The position numbers and the translations under genes are program-made. From contig DATLUG010000028.1 of assembly GCA_035533215.1 (NCBI GenBank), positions 62,001 to 126,000 of the forward strand: a stretch of 64,000 bases of DNA, given 5' to 3'. This document shows positions 49,928 to 57,598 of this stretch, piece by piece. How positions within the stretch are numbered: the first letter of the stretch is position 1; every line of letters begins with the position of its first letter. Under the pieces are notes generated by a model that saw nothing but the letters and a program-made list of their open reading frames with translations, was not told where the DNA came from and made no database searches. The stretch comes from DAHUZL01 sp035533215. Its GTDB lineage: Bacteria > Chloroflexota > Dormibacteria > Aeolococcales > Bog-877.

Positions 49928-51415
49928 GTGACCGAGGAGGCCCGGCGCGGCGCGCCCGGCCCCGCGGCCGCCGGGCCCACCATCGCCCTGGCGGACCGCG
50001 CCCGCCGCCTCGCCGCAGGGTTCAGCGACGTGGACCAGGTCTTCCGCGCCTTCGCGGCGCGGATCCACGCGCCCGGTCTGGCCTACGGGGTCGTCGTCGA
50101 CGGCGCGCTGGCGCACGTCGGCGCGGTCGGGGCGGCCGACGTCGGCGCCGCCCGGGCCGCCACCCCCCGGACGATCTTCCGGATCGCCTCCATGACCAAG
50201 AGCGTCACCGCGCTGTGCTGCCTCGCCCTTCGCGATCAGGGCCGCCTCGCTCTGGACGACCCGGTGGCCGAGCACCTTCCGGAGGTCAGCGGGGTGCGCC
50301 CACCCACCTCCGACAGCCCGGCCATCACCATCCGCCACCTGCTCACGATGTCCGCCGGGCTGGTCACCGACGACCCGTGGGGCGACCGCCAGCTGGCCAT
50401 GCCGGCCGACGACTTCGGCGCCTTCCTCGCCGGCGAGGTGCCCTCCAACCGGCCGCCGGGGATCGCCTACGAGTACTCGAACCTCGGCTACGCCCTCCTC
50501 GGCCGGCTGGTCGGGCGGGTGGCCGGGATGCCGTTCAGCGCCTTCGCCAGCGAGATCGTGCTGGGCCCGCTGGGGATGACCGACAGCTTTTTCGAGGTGA
50601 CCGAGGTTCCGGCCCAGCGCCGGGCCCAGGGCTACCGCTGGGAGGACGACGGCTGGCGCCCGGAGGCCCCGCTCGGCGACGGCGCCTTCGGTCCGATGGG
50701 CGGACTGTGGACCTCGATCGAGGACTTCGCCCGCTACGTCGGCTTCCACCTCGACGCCTGGCCCGCCCGCGACGACGCCGAGACCGGCCCGGTCCGGCGC
50801 AGCACCGTCCGCGAGATGCAGCAGGGCCAGCGGCTCTGCTGGCCGCGGGGGGAGGGGATGCCGGCCCTCCCCGCCGCCTACGGCTTCGGCCTGGTCTCGA
50901 CCCTGCACCCCCGCGACGGCCTGACGGTGGCCCACTCCGGGGGCCTGCCCGGCTTCGGCTCGAGGGTCCAATGGCTCCCCCACCACGGGGTGGGCGTGAT
51001 GGGGTTCGCCAACCTCACGTACGCCCCCGTCCACGAGGCGGTCGACCAGGCCCTCGACGCCCTCGCCGCGACCGGCGGGCTCCAGCCCCGCCCGGAGCCG
51101 CCGAGCGCCGCGCTGCGCCTGGCCCAGGCGTGGACCCAGCGCCTGTACCGAAGGTGGGACGACGCCGACGCCCTCGCGCTGGCCGCGCCCAATCTCTTCG
51201 CCGACCGCTCGCTGGAGCGGCGCCGCCAGGAGATGGCGGTCCTGCGCGCCGACCTCGGCGAGGTGCTGGAGATGGAGGCGCCGATCCCGGCCGGGGCCCT
51301 GCGGGGTTGCTGGCGCATGCGCTGCGCCCGCGGCACGGCCCGGGTCACGGTGTCGCTGGCGCCGACCGCCCGACCCCTGGTCCAGCTCCTCACCGTGGTC
51401 CCGGAGCCGGTCTGA
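49928..51415 (+). CDS. Beta-lactamase-family serine hydrolase (class C/esterase type)
   Basis: A 495-residue protein of the PF00144 family (esterases, D-aminopeptidases, class C enzymes). The nucleophile motif is SMTK in FRIASMTKSVTALCCLALRD, the YxN motif is YSN in AYEYSNLGYALLGRLVGRV, and the third motif is HSGG in LTVAHSGGLPGFGSRVQWLP. A C-terminal domain of about 130 residues follows. No signal peptide is visible, so it is probably cytoplasmic. GTG 49928 is 13 bases after the lipoprotein stop. Its end overlaps the convergent membrane-protein gene by 26 bases. Substrate unknown. Confidence 0.9.
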   Translation: MTEEARRGAPGPAAAGPTIALADRARRLAAGFSDVDQVFRAFAARIHAPGLAYGVVVDGALAHVGAVGAADVGAARAATPRTIFRIASMTKSVTALCCLALRDQGRLALDDPVAEHLPEVSGVRPPTSDSPAITIRHLLTMSAGLVTDDPWGDRQLAMPADDFGAFLAGEVPSNRPPGIAYEYSNLGYALLGRLVGRVAGMPFSAFASEIVLGPLGMTDSFFEVTEVPAQRRAQGYRWEDDGWRPEAPLGDGAFGPMGGLWTSIEDFARYVGFHLDAWPARDDAETGPVRRSTVREMQQGQRLCWPRGEGMPALPAAYGFGLVSTLHPRDGLTVAHSGGLPGFGSRVQWLPHHGVGVMGFANLTYAPVHEAVDQALDALAATGGLQPRPEPPSAALRLAQAWTQRLYRRWDDADALALAAPNLFADRSLERRRQEMAVLRADLGEVLEMEAPIPAGALRGCWRMRCARGTARVTVSLAPTARPLVQLLTVVPEPV

Positions 51416-52607
51416 CGTCGTCCGCCGGCTCCTCGCCGGCGCCGTGCTGGTGCGATCCGGTCCGGCGCCGCGACTGCCGCTCCCTGGTGAGGGCGAGGAT
51501 CTCCTGGGTGTCGGCGCTGGGGGCCCGGTGCGGCGGGCGCACGGGGACGATCGAGCTCTGCATCCGGCCCCGGCGCGTCCCGGACCAGGGCCCCGGCGGG
51601 GCGTCCACCCGGCGAGCCAGCGCGTATGCCATGGTCTCGTAGTTGACCCGCCAGCCACGGAAGTGCCGCCACCCCTCCTCGGGTGACCGATCCATCGCCC
51701 AGCCGGCCTTGGTCATCCGCGCCACCGCCTCGCGGAACTCCGACTCGGTGAGCTGGAGCGGCTGGTCGGGGCTGGCGTCCTCGACGACCGGCAGCCCCGC
51801 GGCCGCGCAGAGCGCCCGCAGGCAGACGATCCCCATGCGCAGGAACGGCCGCGCCGGGGCCGGGGCGGACAGCGGGGTCAGGGCCAGCTGGAGCGCCGCG
51901 GCATCCATCACCGCCAAGAGGGCGAGGACCCAGGAGCGGAGCGGATGGGGGGAGCGGAAGTAGAGGAGGGGGGTGTAGCTGGTGTGACTCTCGGCCAGGT
52001 CGGCGGCCCAGACCTCCCAATCGGCGTACAGGGGGGCGAGGCTGTCCAGGTTGTCGATGAGGGCGTGGCGGGCCAGGATCTCGGGCCCCCACGGAGGCGA
52101 CCCGCTGCGGCTGTCCAGCAGGGTGACGAGGGTCTCCCGCTTGTTGAAGGCCGCGTACAGGGTTGGGAGGTAGGCGATCTGGAGGGCGACCACGATGACC
52201 CCGGAGGCGGTCTCCAGGAAGACCACCGCGGTCTGCAACGCGGTCTGGGCGGTGGCGAGGCCGAGGGGGAAGAGCGAGCTGGCGCTGAGGCGCAGGGCGT
52301 CGCCGGGACTGGCCGACATCAGCGGCCAGAGGACGAGGGCGTAGCCGAAGACCAGCAGGCCGATCCAGGCCGCCAGCCGCACCACCAGGAAGGACGGCGC
52401 GGCGTAGGCGAGTCGGCGGTCGCGGTCGGCGTAGGTGCGGCTGGCGTTGGCGATCAGCCCGGCACCCCGCTCGGTGAGCAGCTCCAGCACCGACGACAGC
52501 CGCGAGGGCACCGCTCGCGGGATGATCACCGTCCGGATCACGCTCCCGAGGGTGCCGGCGCTGATCAGGGCGCCGCCGAGGAAGCTGAGGGCCCGCACGA
52601 CGAGCAT
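51390..52607 (-). CDS. Uncharacterised membrane protein with cytoplasmic domain
   Basis: A 405-residue protein. Membrane segments: ALSFLGGALISAGTLGSVI, VVRLAAWIGLLVFGYALVLW, a pair around TALQTAVVFLETASGVIVVA and LQIAYLPTLYAAFNKRETLV, and one in LRSWVLALLAVMDAAALQLA. The C-terminal 150 residues (PVVEDASPDQPLQLTESEFR, then MTKAGWAMDRSPEEGWRHF) are soluble and conserved-looking, and the tail is Arg-rich. I recognise no functional family. ATG 52607 is preceded by a good promoter (TTGACG-18-TACGCT). Confidence 0.75.
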   Translation of the reverse strand: MLVVRALSFLGGALISAGTLGSVIRTVIIPRAVPSRLSSVLELLTERGAGLIANASRTYADRDRRLAYAAPSFLVVRLAAWIGLLVFGYALVLWPLMSASPGDALRLSASSLFPLGLATAQTALQTAVVFLETASGVIVVALQIAYLPTLYAAFNKRETLVTLLDSRSGSPPWGPEILARHALIDNLDSLAPLYADWEVWAADLAESHTSYTPLLYFRSPHPLRSWVLALLAVMDAAALQLALTPLSAPAPARPFLRMGIVCLRALCAAAGLPVVEDASPDQPLQLTESEFREAVARMTKAGWAMDRSPEEGWRHFRGWRVNYETMAYALARRVDAPPGPWSGTRRGRMQSSIVPVRPPHRAPSADTQEILALTRERQSRRRTGSHQHGAGEEPADDVRPAPGPR

Positions 52608-52673
52608 GGGCGGTCGAGAGCCCCCAGGAGCGGATGGCGTCCCGGTGGGCGGCGACCGGGCACGACGGACCCG

Positions 52674-52703
52674 AGCGTACGGCGGGCTCCGCGGAGACGT
52701 CAA
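52674..52703 (-). promoter_or_regulatory. Promoter of the membrane-protein gene
   Basis: Reading the minus strand, TTGACG (plus 52698-52703), 18 bases, TACGCT (plus 52674-52679). The expected start near 52667 leaves a leader of about 60 bases. Confidence 0.65.
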
Positions 52704-53461
52704 ATGAGCCGGGCCGGCCGCGGCCGGATCGTGCCGGCGACGAGCCGCTCCAGGGCGCCGGCGAGCACCGCGGCCCGGGGGACCGCCGCGGTCCGGAGCG
52801 CCTCGGCCGACAGCCCCCGGGCGCCGGAGCGCCGCGCGAAGACGCCGACCCCGAGGGACGACACCCGGCAGGCGTCGGCGGGGCGGCGACGACACGCTCC
52901 CGCTCGGCCGGGGTGTGCCCCTCGAGGTCGACCACCTCCGGGCCCGGTGGGTTCGGCCGCGCCGACTCCCACCCGCGCGGTGCGGGCTCCCCGCGGACCG
53001 CGCGCGGCCTCGCCCACGGCCGTCTCAGCGGCCGCGACCGCCCCGAGCTCCACGGCCTCGCGGGACCGATCCGTCGGCCCCAGCGCCCGGTAGGGGCGGA
53101 CCGAGACCGCCGAGACCGAGCATCGCCACAGCGAGCGGGGATCCGGCGGAGCGGACGGGGACGGCCACGGCTGGCGGCGGAGACGGGCGCCACGCCCACC
53201 TCCCGACGGCTCGGCGGGCTGCAGCCGCCGGCTGCCTTCCCGGCCGCGTGGCCCGACCGGACCTCCGACCGGCCCGGGACTGACGAATAGGCCCCGAATC
53301 AGGGGGAGGGCCGCGGTCTCGGCGCCCCCCGGATGCCCGGCCGAAGGCGTGGTCACAGCAGCGGACGTCGTCGGTGCCGCCGGCGCCGTGGTGGCCATCC
53401 CGCAGGCTCCCGAGCGCCCCTGAGCCGAGCCGGCGGCCGCCTCGGAGAGGGGCCTGCGCCC
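52704..53461. other. Gene-free stretch between the membrane protein and SPFH genes
   Basis: One 232-codon frame on the minus strand (52700-53398) is open but is Ala/Gly/Arg/Pro-rich without domain, ribosome site or membrane segment, so it is not called. No RNA structure or repeat is seen. Confidence 0.45.
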
Positions 53462-54493
53462 CTACCTCGGCCGGGCGGCTCCGCCCGCCCCGCTCCGTGT
53501 CGCCGCGCCGTCCGCGACCGGGGCGACCCCCGCCCCGTCCGGAGCCGGGCTGGTGCCGGGCACGTCGGCCAGGACCGCCCGCAGCGCCTGGCTGGCGCCC
53601 AGCAGCGCCGCGGTCTCGACCGGGACCACCACCTTGGCGTTGTCGCTCGCCACCAGCTTGCCCAGGGTGTCGAGCTGGAGGACGGCGAGGAGCTCGGGCG
53701 TGGGCCGGGCCTGGTGGATCGCCTGGTAGACGGAGCTGATCGCGGTCGCCCGTCCCTCGCCGTCCAGGGCCTGCGACTCGCGGCTGCCCTCCGCCGCCAG
53801 GATCGCCGCCTGCTTCTGGGCCTCGGCGCGCAGGATGGTCGCCTGCTTGTCGCCCTCCGCCCGCAGGATCGCCGCCGTCCGCTGACCCTGGGCGCTGTTG
53901 ATGGCCGCCTGCTGCTCCCCCTCCGACTTCAGGATGGCCGCCCGCTTCTGCTGGTCGGCCTCCTTCTGCAGGGCCATCGCATTGAGGATCTGCTGCGGCG
54001 GGAGGATGTCGACGATCTCGATCCGGTTCAGCCGCACCCCCCACTTCTCCGCCGCCGGTGACATGTGGCGCTGCAGCTCGGCGTTGATCCGCTCGCGGTC
54101 GCTGAGCGCCTCGTCGAGGGTGAGTCCGCCGAACACCGCCCGCAGCGAGGTGCGCGCGAGCTGGTCGACCGCGACCTGGTAGTTGCTGACGTCGTAGAGG
54201 GCGAGCTTGACGTCGACCACCTGGCTGAAGATGGTGGCGTTGACGGCGACGCTGACGTTGTCCTTGGTGATGACGTCCTGCCGGTCGCCGGTGCGGGGGA
54301 CCTCGCGCATGTCGACCCGCACCATCTGATCGACGAACGGGACCACCACCGCCAGCCCCGGGGCGCGGACGCCGTGGAACTGACCCAGCCGCTTGATCAC
54401 GCCGCTGGAACCCTGCTGGATCACCCGGACGGTGCGCGAGAGCAGGACCACGACAGCCGCCACGATGACGATGGCGACGACGGTTCCGACCAT
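53462..54493 (-). CDS. SPFH/stomatin-like membrane scaffold protein
   Basis: A 343-residue protein. An N-terminal membrane segment (VVAIVIVAAVVVLLSRTVRV) is followed by the SPFH domain (QGSSGVIKRLGQFHGVRAPG, VPRTGDRQDVITKDNVSVAV, RTSLRAVFGGLTLDEALSDR, NRIEIVDILPPQQILNAM). A coiled coil carries imperfect repeats of AILRAEG-type units. It forms oligomers on membranes in this family and works with NfeD, whose gene lies 28 bases upstream in the same operon. ATG 54493 has GGAGGT upstream. Confidence 0.94.
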   Translation of the reverse strand: MVGTVVAIVIVAAVVVLLSRTVRVIQQGSSGVIKRLGQFHGVRAPGLAVVVPFVDQMVRVDMREVPRTGDRQDVITKDNVSVAVNATIFSQVVDVKLALYDVSNYQVAVDQLARTSLRAVFGGLTLDEALSDRERINAELQRHMSPAAEKWGVRLNRIEIVDILPPQQILNAMALQKEADQQKRAAILKSEGEQQAAINSAQGQRTAAILRAEGDKQATILRAEAQKQAAILAAEGSRESQALDGEGRATAISSVYQAIHQARPTPELLAVLQLDTLGKLVASDNAKVVVPVETAALLGASQALRAVLADVPGTSPAPDGAGVAPVADGAATRSGAGGAARPR

Positions 54494-54521
54494 GAGGGAG
54501 ACCTCCTGCGGGGCGGGCGGC

Positions 54522-54962
54522 TCAGACCGCGGTGACCAGGAGCCGCGACTGGCGGAGCTCGAGCACGAGCACGGTGTGGCCGGCCTCGATCGTCTGGCCG
54601 TCCTCGGTGATCGCGGGCCAGTCCTCGCCGTGGACGTGGACCTGCCCGGGGGTCAGGGGATCCCCGACTGCGCTGACCACCACGGCCTCCTCACCGACCA
54701 GGCCGGCGGCGCCGGAGATGAGCCCGCTTCCCCGGCGCAGGCGCATGGTCTGGGTCAGCGGCCGACGGACCAGCCCGACCCCGCCCACCGCCACCAGTGC
54801 GAAGACCACCGCCTGCACCTCGATCGGCACGCCCACGACCGCGGCAACCGCGGCGGCGGCCGCCCCGGCAGCGACGAAGATGGCGTACAGCGCCAGGGTC
54901 ATCGCCTCGCCGACGGCGAAGGCGATCGCAACGATGAGCCAGATGACGGCCATCGGATCCAT
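54522..54962 (-). CDS. NfeD-like partner of the SPFH protein
   Basis: A 146-residue protein with two to three membrane segments (VIWLIVAIAFAVGEAMTLAL, FVAAGAAAAAVAAVVG, VQAVVFALVAVGGVGLV) and a C-terminal OB-fold (GAAGLVGEEAVVVSAV, GQVHVHGEDWPAIT, AGHTVLVLELRQSRLLVTAV). This is the short NfeD1b form without the protease domain. ATG 54962 has AGGAGGT seven bases away; GTG 54971 is too close to that site. It is cotranscribed with the SPFH gene, the usual pair linked to membrane quality control. Confidence 0.92.
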   Translation of the reverse strand: MDPMAVIWLIVAIAFAVGEAMTLALYAIFVAAGAAAAAVAAVVGVPIEVQAVVFALVAVGGVGLVRRPLTQTMRLRRGSGLISGAAGLVGEEAVVVSAVGDPLTPGQVHVHGEDWPAITEDGQTIEAGHTVLVLELRQSRLLVTAV

Positions 54963-55601
54963 GGGCGCCACCTCCTGGAGCGCTGCCGTGTACAGGGTAC
55001 TCCCAACCGCCCGCGGCGGCGGCTCTGGAGCCGCGCCGCACGTGGCGCGGGGGGCTCGGCGCGGTCCGCCGAGGCGTCCCCCGCGGTGGTCGTTGAGGCG
55101 AAGGGCCGGCCCTTCGCCGTCGGCCGCTGGACCGAACCGACCGGCAGCGGGCGACGCGCGCCATCAGCGGGGGCGGTCGCCGAGGGCCAGCAGGGGCTGG
55201 GTCGCCGAGCTGGAACCGGACCGCTCGGCGGACAGCGGAGGGCGGCGGCGCTGCCCCCTGGCACGTCGGCGACGGGGTCCGGCGCGGTCGGATCACGGCC
55301 CCGCGCGCCTCGGGGACGGTGTCCCGCCCGACTCCGGGCCGCCCCGCCCTCGGCCGGCGTTGGCGACCGCGCAGCTCCCGCCGCCATCCCGCGCCGGCGC
55401 TCTCTCACCCGGCTCGAGCCAGGGGTCGTCACCGCCCCCGGCGTCACCGACCGGGCCGCCCGCCCCACCGTCGAGATCGGGCCAAGGTTGGACGCGGCCG
55501 CCTCCGGCGCCGTCCGCTCCGCCGACGGTGACCCGGACGCTCAGGTCCTGACCGCGGCCGACCACGGGATCACCGGCGGCGTGGCCCTGGGGGGCCGGTG
55601 C
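54963..55601. other. Gene-free stretch upstream of nfeD
   Basis: It should hold the promoter of the NfeD-SPFH pair near 54990-55020 (TACCCT and TTGGGA are visible on the minus strand, spacing poor). Open frames here lack domains. Nothing else is recognisable. Confidence 0.45.
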
Positions 55602-56306
55602 TCACCGCACCGCCGGCGGCGCTGGCCGGCCGGGAACGGGGCCCGGCGAGGGCGGAGCCTCGGGGACGGATGGCGCCGGAGGCCGGTGCCGCCGCGAGCG
55701 GAGCCCGAGCCGGTGGGGGAGGACCCGGGGGAGGAAGCGCGGGACGTCGGCGAAGGCCTCCCGGTAGGCGGGGATCTGGAGCAGGCGGCGCTCCTCGCCC
55801 CGGACCCGCGCCCACAGCACCGCGCCGTCGGCGGCCGAGAGGAGGACCGCCTCCGGGGCCGCCCCGAGGAACAGTGGGAGGGCGCAGAACTCCGCCGCCA
55901 CCGCGACGTAGTTGGGGTGGCGGCAGTGCCGGTAGGGTCCGCGCCGGACGGGCACCAGCTCCGGCGGGACCCGCGCCTCCGCGTTCCACGCCGGCCCGAG
56001 GCTGCGGATCGACCACAGGCGGAGCAGGGTGGCGGCGGCGAGCAGGCAGGCCGCCGAGCCCCGGACGGGGGCGGGCGGCCGGGGCCGGTGCCACCGTCGC
56101 ACGAGCGGCACCACGAACAGGGCGAGGTGGGTCGCCACCATGAGGGGATAGGACCGGGGCGCAGCGCGAGCGGCGCGCCCGGGCGCCCCCGGGCGCGCGA
56201 GGTTGCGACCGGAGTGGCGCAGCTCCAGGGCCCGCTGGGCGGCGAGCGCGGCCACCACGGCGGCGTCACATCCGCCCACCCGCCGGCGGCGGGGTGCGGG
56301 GGTCAC
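55602..56306 (-). CDS. Isoprenylcysteine carboxyl methyltransferase (ICMT)-like membrane protein
   Basis: A 234-residue membrane protein with the ICMT/phospholipid methyltransferase motifs GPYRHCRHPNYVAVAAEFCA (SAM-binding RHPNY) and the late EERRLLQIPAYREAFADVPR. Membrane segments surround LMVATHLALFVVPLVRR and ACLLAAATLLRLWSIRSL. GTG 56306 overlaps the stop of the type III polyketide synthase as GTGA. Such ICMT-like genes are regular partners of bacterial type III PKSs, where they probably methylate the resorcinol or pyrone product and not a protein. Confidence 0.88.
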   Translation of the reverse strand: MTPAPRRRRVGGCDAAVVAALAAQRALELRHSGRNLARPGAPGRAARAAPRSYPLMVATHLALFVVPLVRRWHRPRPPAPVRGSAACLLAAATLLRLWSIRSLGPAWNAEARVPPELVPVRRGPYRHCRHPNYVAVAAEFCALPLFLGAAPEAVLLSAADGAVLWARVRGEERRLLQIPAYREAFADVPRFLPRVLPHRLGLRSRRHRPPAPSVPEAPPSPGPVPGRPAPPAVR

Positions 56307-57472
56307 CGGGACGGTTCCGGCGCTGGCCATCGGAGCTCCAGCAGCTCCAGGGTGAGGCCCGGCCCGAGTCCGAGGAGGAGTCCCCGCGTCCCCGCCGGCG
56401 GGGACGGATGCATGGCGGCGTCGAGCACGAAGAACACCCCGGCGGAGGAGGGGTTGGCCGCGCGCTCGAAGGCGGCGCGGCTGGCGGCGACGGCCGCCTC
56501 GCCCACCTCCAGCGAGCGGGCGACGGCGTCGATGATGCGGGGGCCTCCCGGGTGGGCGGCCACCACCCGGCAGTCCGGGGCGCGGTCCGGTGCCAGGAAC
56601 GTGGCCACCACGTCGGGGAGGACCGCCGCGAGCCGCTCCGGCAGGTCGCGGACCAGATGGACTCGGAAGCCGTGGTCGTCGAGCCGGTACCCGAGGGCGT
56701 CGCCGCTCGCCGGCACCAGCCGCTCGCCGGTGCGCAGGATGTCGAGCCCGCCGGCGTGCCCATCGCCCCCGGGGCCGATCAGCACGGCGGCTCCCGCGCC
56801 GTCGCCGAAGACCAGCGCGCTGAGGAGGTTGTCGACGGAGTCGTCCCCGGGCTGGAAGGTGAGTGAGGGCAGCTCGACCGCCGCGACCAGGGCGATCCCG
56901 GGCCGGTCCGGCCGTCCCGCCCCCCGCAGCCACTCCGCCGCCCGCCCCAGCCCGGCGGCGCCGGCGGCGCATCCGAGCTGGGTGAGGGGGAGCCGGGTGA
57001 CGTCCTCCCGGAGGCCGAGGGCGGCGACGAGGCGGCTGTCCGGCCCCGGGAGGACGAAGCCGGTGCAGGACGCCACCACCAGGAGGTCGACCGCCGATGC
57101 CGGGACCCCGGCACCGGAGAGCGCGTGCCGGCAGGCGGCGGCGGCCAGCTCGGTGGCGAGCTCCGGATACCGCAATCCCTGCTCGGCCAGCGTCATCCCC
57201 CGGCCCAGGTCGGCGGGCGGGCGCGCCAGCCACCGCCTGGAGCCGGCGAGCTCGCGGACGAGGGCGGGGAGGTGGCGGGCACGGTGGGGCCAGACCCGGG
57301 CGAGCACCCGGCCCAGCTCGTCGGCGTCGACGGGGTGCGGGGGCAGGGCCAGCCCCAGCCCGGCCAGCCGCACCGCCGGCGGCCCGACGGCGACCCGGGC
57401 CATTCCGGCCGCGACCGCCGCCGGGGCTGCCACCGCCGGGCGCTCCACGACCGCGATCAGGGGACTCGCCAC
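56303..57472 (-). CDS. Type III polyketide synthase (chalcone/stilbene synthase family)
   Basis: A 389-residue enzyme that extends an acyl-CoA with malonyl-CoA into a pyrone or resorcinol. Catalytic Cys is C136 in VVASCTGFVLPGPDSRLVAA, catalytic His is in VVAAHPGGPRIIDAVARSLE, and Asn in AANPSSAGVFFVLDAAMHPS. FQPGDDSVDNLLSALVFGDG and the C-terminal GLLLGLGPGLTLELLELRW complete the fold. GTG 57472 (or 57475) falls at the expected transcription start of a TATGCT promoter, so the message is probably leaderless; ATG 57403 is a shorter alternative. Confidence 0.9.
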   Translation of the reverse strand: MASPLIAVVERPAVAAPAAVAAGMARVAVGPPAVRLAGLGLALPPHPVDADELGRVLARVWPHRARHLPALVRELAGSRRWLARPPADLGRGMTLAEQGLRYPELATELAAAACRHALSGAGVPASAVDLLVVASCTGFVLPGPDSRLVAALGLREDVTRLPLTQLGCAAGAAGLGRAAEWLRGAGRPDRPGIALVAAVELPSLTFQPGDDSVDNLLSALVFGDGAGAAVLIGPGGDGHAGGLDILRTGERLVPASGDALGYRLDDHGFRVHLVRDLPERLAAVLPDVVATFLAPDRAPDCRVVAAHPGGPRIIDAVARSLEVGEAAVAASRAAFERAANPSSAGVFFVLDAAMHPSPPAGTRGLLLGLGPGLTLELLELRWPAPEPSR

Positions 57473-57478
57473 CACGGG

Positions 57479-57484
57479 AGCATA
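57479..57484 (-). promoter_or_regulatory. -10 box of the type III PKS gene
   Basis: TATGCT on the minus strand, three bases before GTGGTG. With a start site seven bases further on, the mRNA would begin at the start codon. Confidence 0.5.
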
Positions 57485-57555
57485 GACACGGGGCCGACGG
57501 CGGCGGACCGACCCGGCGGCGGACCGTCCCGGCGGCCGCGCGGCGGGGCCTCTGC

Positions 57556-57561
57556 TATCCT
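57556..57561 (+). promoter_or_regulatory. -10 box of the acetoacetyl-CoA synthetase gene
   Basis: TATCCT 37 bases before ATG 57599, in the short divergent gap shared with the type III PKS. No -35 consensus is apparent. Confidence 0.45.
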
Positions 57562-57598
57562 GCGGCGCGCCTGCGGACCGCGCCGCCCACCCCCACGG

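Noticed and set aside
52700..53398. A 232-codon minus-strand frame in the gap before the SPFH gene.
   Set aside because: Low-complexity Ala/Gly/Arg/Pro, no ribosome site, no membrane segment or fold.
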